In this document: positions 62,644 through 64,000 of the stretch, in pieces | Position numbering within the stretch: position 1 is the stretch's first letter | Layout: every line of letters begins with the position of its first letter | NCBI GenBank assembly: GCA_030827165.1 | Contig: JAURFB010000003.1 | Span: 1-64,000 of the forward strand | From: Marivivens sp. | Lineage (GTDB): Bacteria; Pseudomonadota; Alphaproteobacteria; Rhodobacterales; Rhodobacteraceae | DNA length: 64,000 nucleotides | Reading direction: 5' to 3' | Program-made: the position numbers and the translations under genes | Notes under the pieces: generated by a model | Seen by the model: the letters and a program-made list of their open reading frames with translations, nothing else | What the model was told of the DNA's origin: nothing | The model's database searches: none

Positions 62644-63536
62644 AGGTCTTGAATCCCAAGATCGGCGCGCAGCCAGTCCCGGAAACCTAGGACTCTCGGG
62701 TCTGGCGTTGCTGTCTCGGGAAAGACCACCCACATGCCACGGCCTGTTTCAATGGTTGCTGGATGAATTTGCACAAGATGGCCCGTTGCAATCTCGGCTG
62801 CGGCCAAAACCAGATCGTATAGAACCGCTCCATGGCCAGCGAGGGCGAGGTCGAGCATCCGGGCGCGGTTGTCGTATTCCATCATGATGCCGGGCGGCGA
62901 TCCCTCGTAGCCAGCGGCCTCAAACCACTTCGTCCAATCGTCGCGCCACCCTCTGTTATAGCCGAGGGTCATTGCCGCGATCTCTTCTGGCTTGAGCGGC
63001 AGGGTTCGCCCCGCGACATATCCGGGCGTTGCGACAGCGGCGAGCGTGTCTCGATGCAGAAGGAGTGACGCAAGCCCCTTCCATTCCCCAGCCCCATAGC
63101 GAAGTGCTGCGTCTTTCCCATCTGTGTCAAACCTGGCAAGTGCCGATGACATCTGCGGCGATATCCTGAGGCCCGGATAGGCGTTGTGGAAGTTGGCTAG
63201 ACGGGGAAGCACGATCCGGTTCCCGTAGAAGGGCGCAATCGACAGGACGATCTCGCCCGTCAGATCGCGGCGGGTCAGGCCATTTGTGGCTTCCGCAATT
63301 TCATGAAACGCGGCTTCCAAACGGCCCGCGAAGGATCGCGCGTTTTTGGTTGGCGTGACCTTTCGGGTTCCCCGTTGGAAAAGTCTGATACCGAGCGCCT
63401 CTTCGAGCGCCTTGATTTGATGGCTGATGGCGGCCTGCGTGACGTTGAGCTCTTGCGCGGCCGCCTTAAAGCTTTCGAGCCGGGCCGCCGCCTCGAAGGC
63501 GCGAAGCTGATTCAAGTTGGGAAGCCGATAGCTCAT
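62640..63536 (-). CDS. LysR-family transcriptional regulator (GcvA-like)
   Basis: 298 residues: HTH in [20 protein letters not shown] and [20 protein letters not shown] (residues about 8-55), then a periplasmic-binding-like effector domain. It belongs to the GcvA-type group. A perfect dyad lies 12 nt before its start. It is divergent from a 73-residue ORF, which may be its target. The gene and its flanks are less GC-rich than the neighbours. Confidence 0.9.
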   Translation of the reverse strand: MSYRLPNLNQLRAFEAAARLESFKAAAQELNVTQAAISHQIKALEEALGIRLFQRGTRKVTPTKNARSFAGRLEAAFHEIAEATNGLTRRDLTGEIVLSIAPFYGNRIVLPRLANFHNAYPGLRISPQMSSALARFDTDGKDAALRYGAGEWKGLASLLLHRDTLAAVATPGYVAGRTLPLKPEEIAAMTLGYNRGWRDDWTKWFEAAGYEGSPPGIMMEYDNRARMLDLALAGHGAVLYDLVLAAAEIATGHLVQIHPATIETGRGMWVVFPETATPDPRVLGFRDWLRADLGIQDL

Positions 63537-63547
63537 TCGAGCCTCGC

Positions 63548-63570
63548 ATGATTTAGTTTTCCTAAATCAT
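63548..63570. promoter_or_regulatory. Perfect dyad, likely LysR operator
   Basis: ATGATTTAG - TTTTC - CTAAATCAT, 9-bp perfect arms with a 5-nt centre. It contains T-N11-A spacing expected of LysR boxes. It lies between the LysR start and the divergent small ORF. Confidence 0.8.
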
Positions 63571-63652
63571 CCTGTGAGAAACCATCGTTTGTTGTCAACA
63601 AGCGCAAGGGGCACGATCGGGTCAGACAAAGACTTCAACGACGGAGACCACC

Positions 63653-63874
63653 ATGCCCCATCACCGCAACGCCCCGCGCCTCACCGAACTTGATCTGATG
63701 ATGCTGAGCCGCTTTGGACAGTGTCATTCCGAGAAGGCAGCCGCAGCAGAGAGCGCCCTCTCTGGGATGGCCGAGCCCTCAAAACTGCGGATTTGGATCG
63801 CCGCGTCGCTTCGCGAACTGACCCAGAAACTGGACAGCCGCCCGCACGTCGCGCGCTCGCTCGCGCAGGTTTGA
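63653..63874 (+). CDS. Small hypothetical protein, 73 residues
   Basis: Starts MPHHRNAPRLTELDLMMLSR with GGAGACCACC before the ATG. Predicted mostly helical, charged, without membrane or signal segments; a lone Cys at FGQCHSE. It lies just beyond the LysR dyad and could be the first target gene. Not recognised. Confidence 0.55.
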   Translation: MPHHRNAPRLTELDLMMLSRFGQCHSEKAAAAESALSGMAEPSKLRIWIAASLRELTQKLDSRPHVARSLAQV

Positions 63875-63924
63875 CAGCGCGACCCGCCTTAATAAAGCAA
63901 AAATACTAGAATAAATACGCTAAT

Positions 63925-64000
63925 TCAAGCAGCGCCAAACGCGCTGGCCGCCGTGGCCCCAAGCGCAACCAGAAGAAGCACGGCGCCGCCGACGAATACG
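63925..64000 (-). CDS. 3' end of a membrane protein
   Basis: The last 24 residues (VFVGGAVLLLVALGATAAS...) form a hydrophobic helix followed by a TGA stop, read on the minus strand. The rest is outside the window. It ends with AFGAA. A transporter of the LysE, DMT or MFS kind is possible, but nothing more can be said. Confidence 0.6.
   Translation of the reverse strand, partial: VFVGGAVLLLVALGATAASAFGAA

Overview
The window looks like a chromosomal segment of an alphaproteobacterium of the order Rhodobacterales (Rhodobacteraceae/Paracoccaceae). Supporting signs are the high G+C, the atpHAGDC cluster without F0 genes, homospermidine synthase, Hint-domain proteins, DUF2125 and DUF1150 proteins, an hsp20-DUF1150 pair, a divergent lrp/trxB pair, a bifunctional ATP sulfurylase/APS kinase, and the ribF-ycgN and proC-csaA neighbourhoods. 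A genus cannot be named from the sequence alone. Almost all of the window is housekeeping DNA; no CRISPR array, insertion sequence, prophage, tRNA or rRNA was seen.

Layout. 1-10.5 kb: 3' part of a Hint protein, rpsD with promoter and terminator, homospermidine synthase, hisC-tyrA, a DUF2125 envelope protein, a ChaC-like cyclotransferase, and an ExbB/MotA-like plus OmpA/MotB-like pair whose second member has a very long repeat-containing coiled coil. 10.5-20.4 kb: doxX, clpA, gloB, a methyltransferase, and the F1 ATP synthase operon. 20.4-28.6 kb: a decayed TetA-like MFS gene coupled to an H-type lectin gene, prs, a DsbA-like isomerase, then a minus-strand block (ppaC, HAD hydrolase, MaoC hydratase, ribF, ycgN, threonine aldolase). 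28.6-34.6 kb: groESL under a sigma-32-like promoter and a perfect CIRCE operator, a lower-GC PPOX flavoprotein, GNAT enzymes, a DMT exporter and a Nudix hydrolase. 34.6-38.6 kb: a lipase, purEK, DUF465, hsp20-DUF1150 with a heat-shock promoter, and cytochrome b561. 38.6-42.2 kb: sbtA, sbtB and a MarR-like/ATP sulfurylase/APS kinase fusion, all on the minus strand. 42.3-49 kb: a RES-domain protein overlapping trxB, lrp, a second Hint protein, a 55-aa conserved protein, pgeF, midA, lgt, ubiK and DUF4287. 49-64 kb: ybjN, proC-csaA-hydroxyacid dehydrogenase, tdk, a FabH-like synthase, carB, a GT87 membrane protein, pabB-pabC, aspS, a LysR regulator with a perfect dyad, a small divergent ORF, and the 3' end of a membrane protein.

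How the genes work together. Recognisable functional groups are: protein quality control (clpA, groESL, hsp20), with heat-shock signals before groES and hsp20; nucleotide and cofactor synthesis (prs, purEK, carB, tdk, ribF, pabBC); amino-acid synthesis (hisC, tyrA, proC); and energy conversion (F1 ATPase). The strongest candidate for something not well described is the sbtA-sbtB-[MarR-Sat-CysC] neighbourhood. There an anion-permease-like protein, its PII-like partner and a sulfate-activating enzyme carrying an in-frame winged-helix domain lie in a row, with a near-perfect palindrome just upstream of the fusion gene. The second is the ExbB/MotA-like motor pair with a roughly 500-residue coiled coil built partly on a 35-residue repeat.
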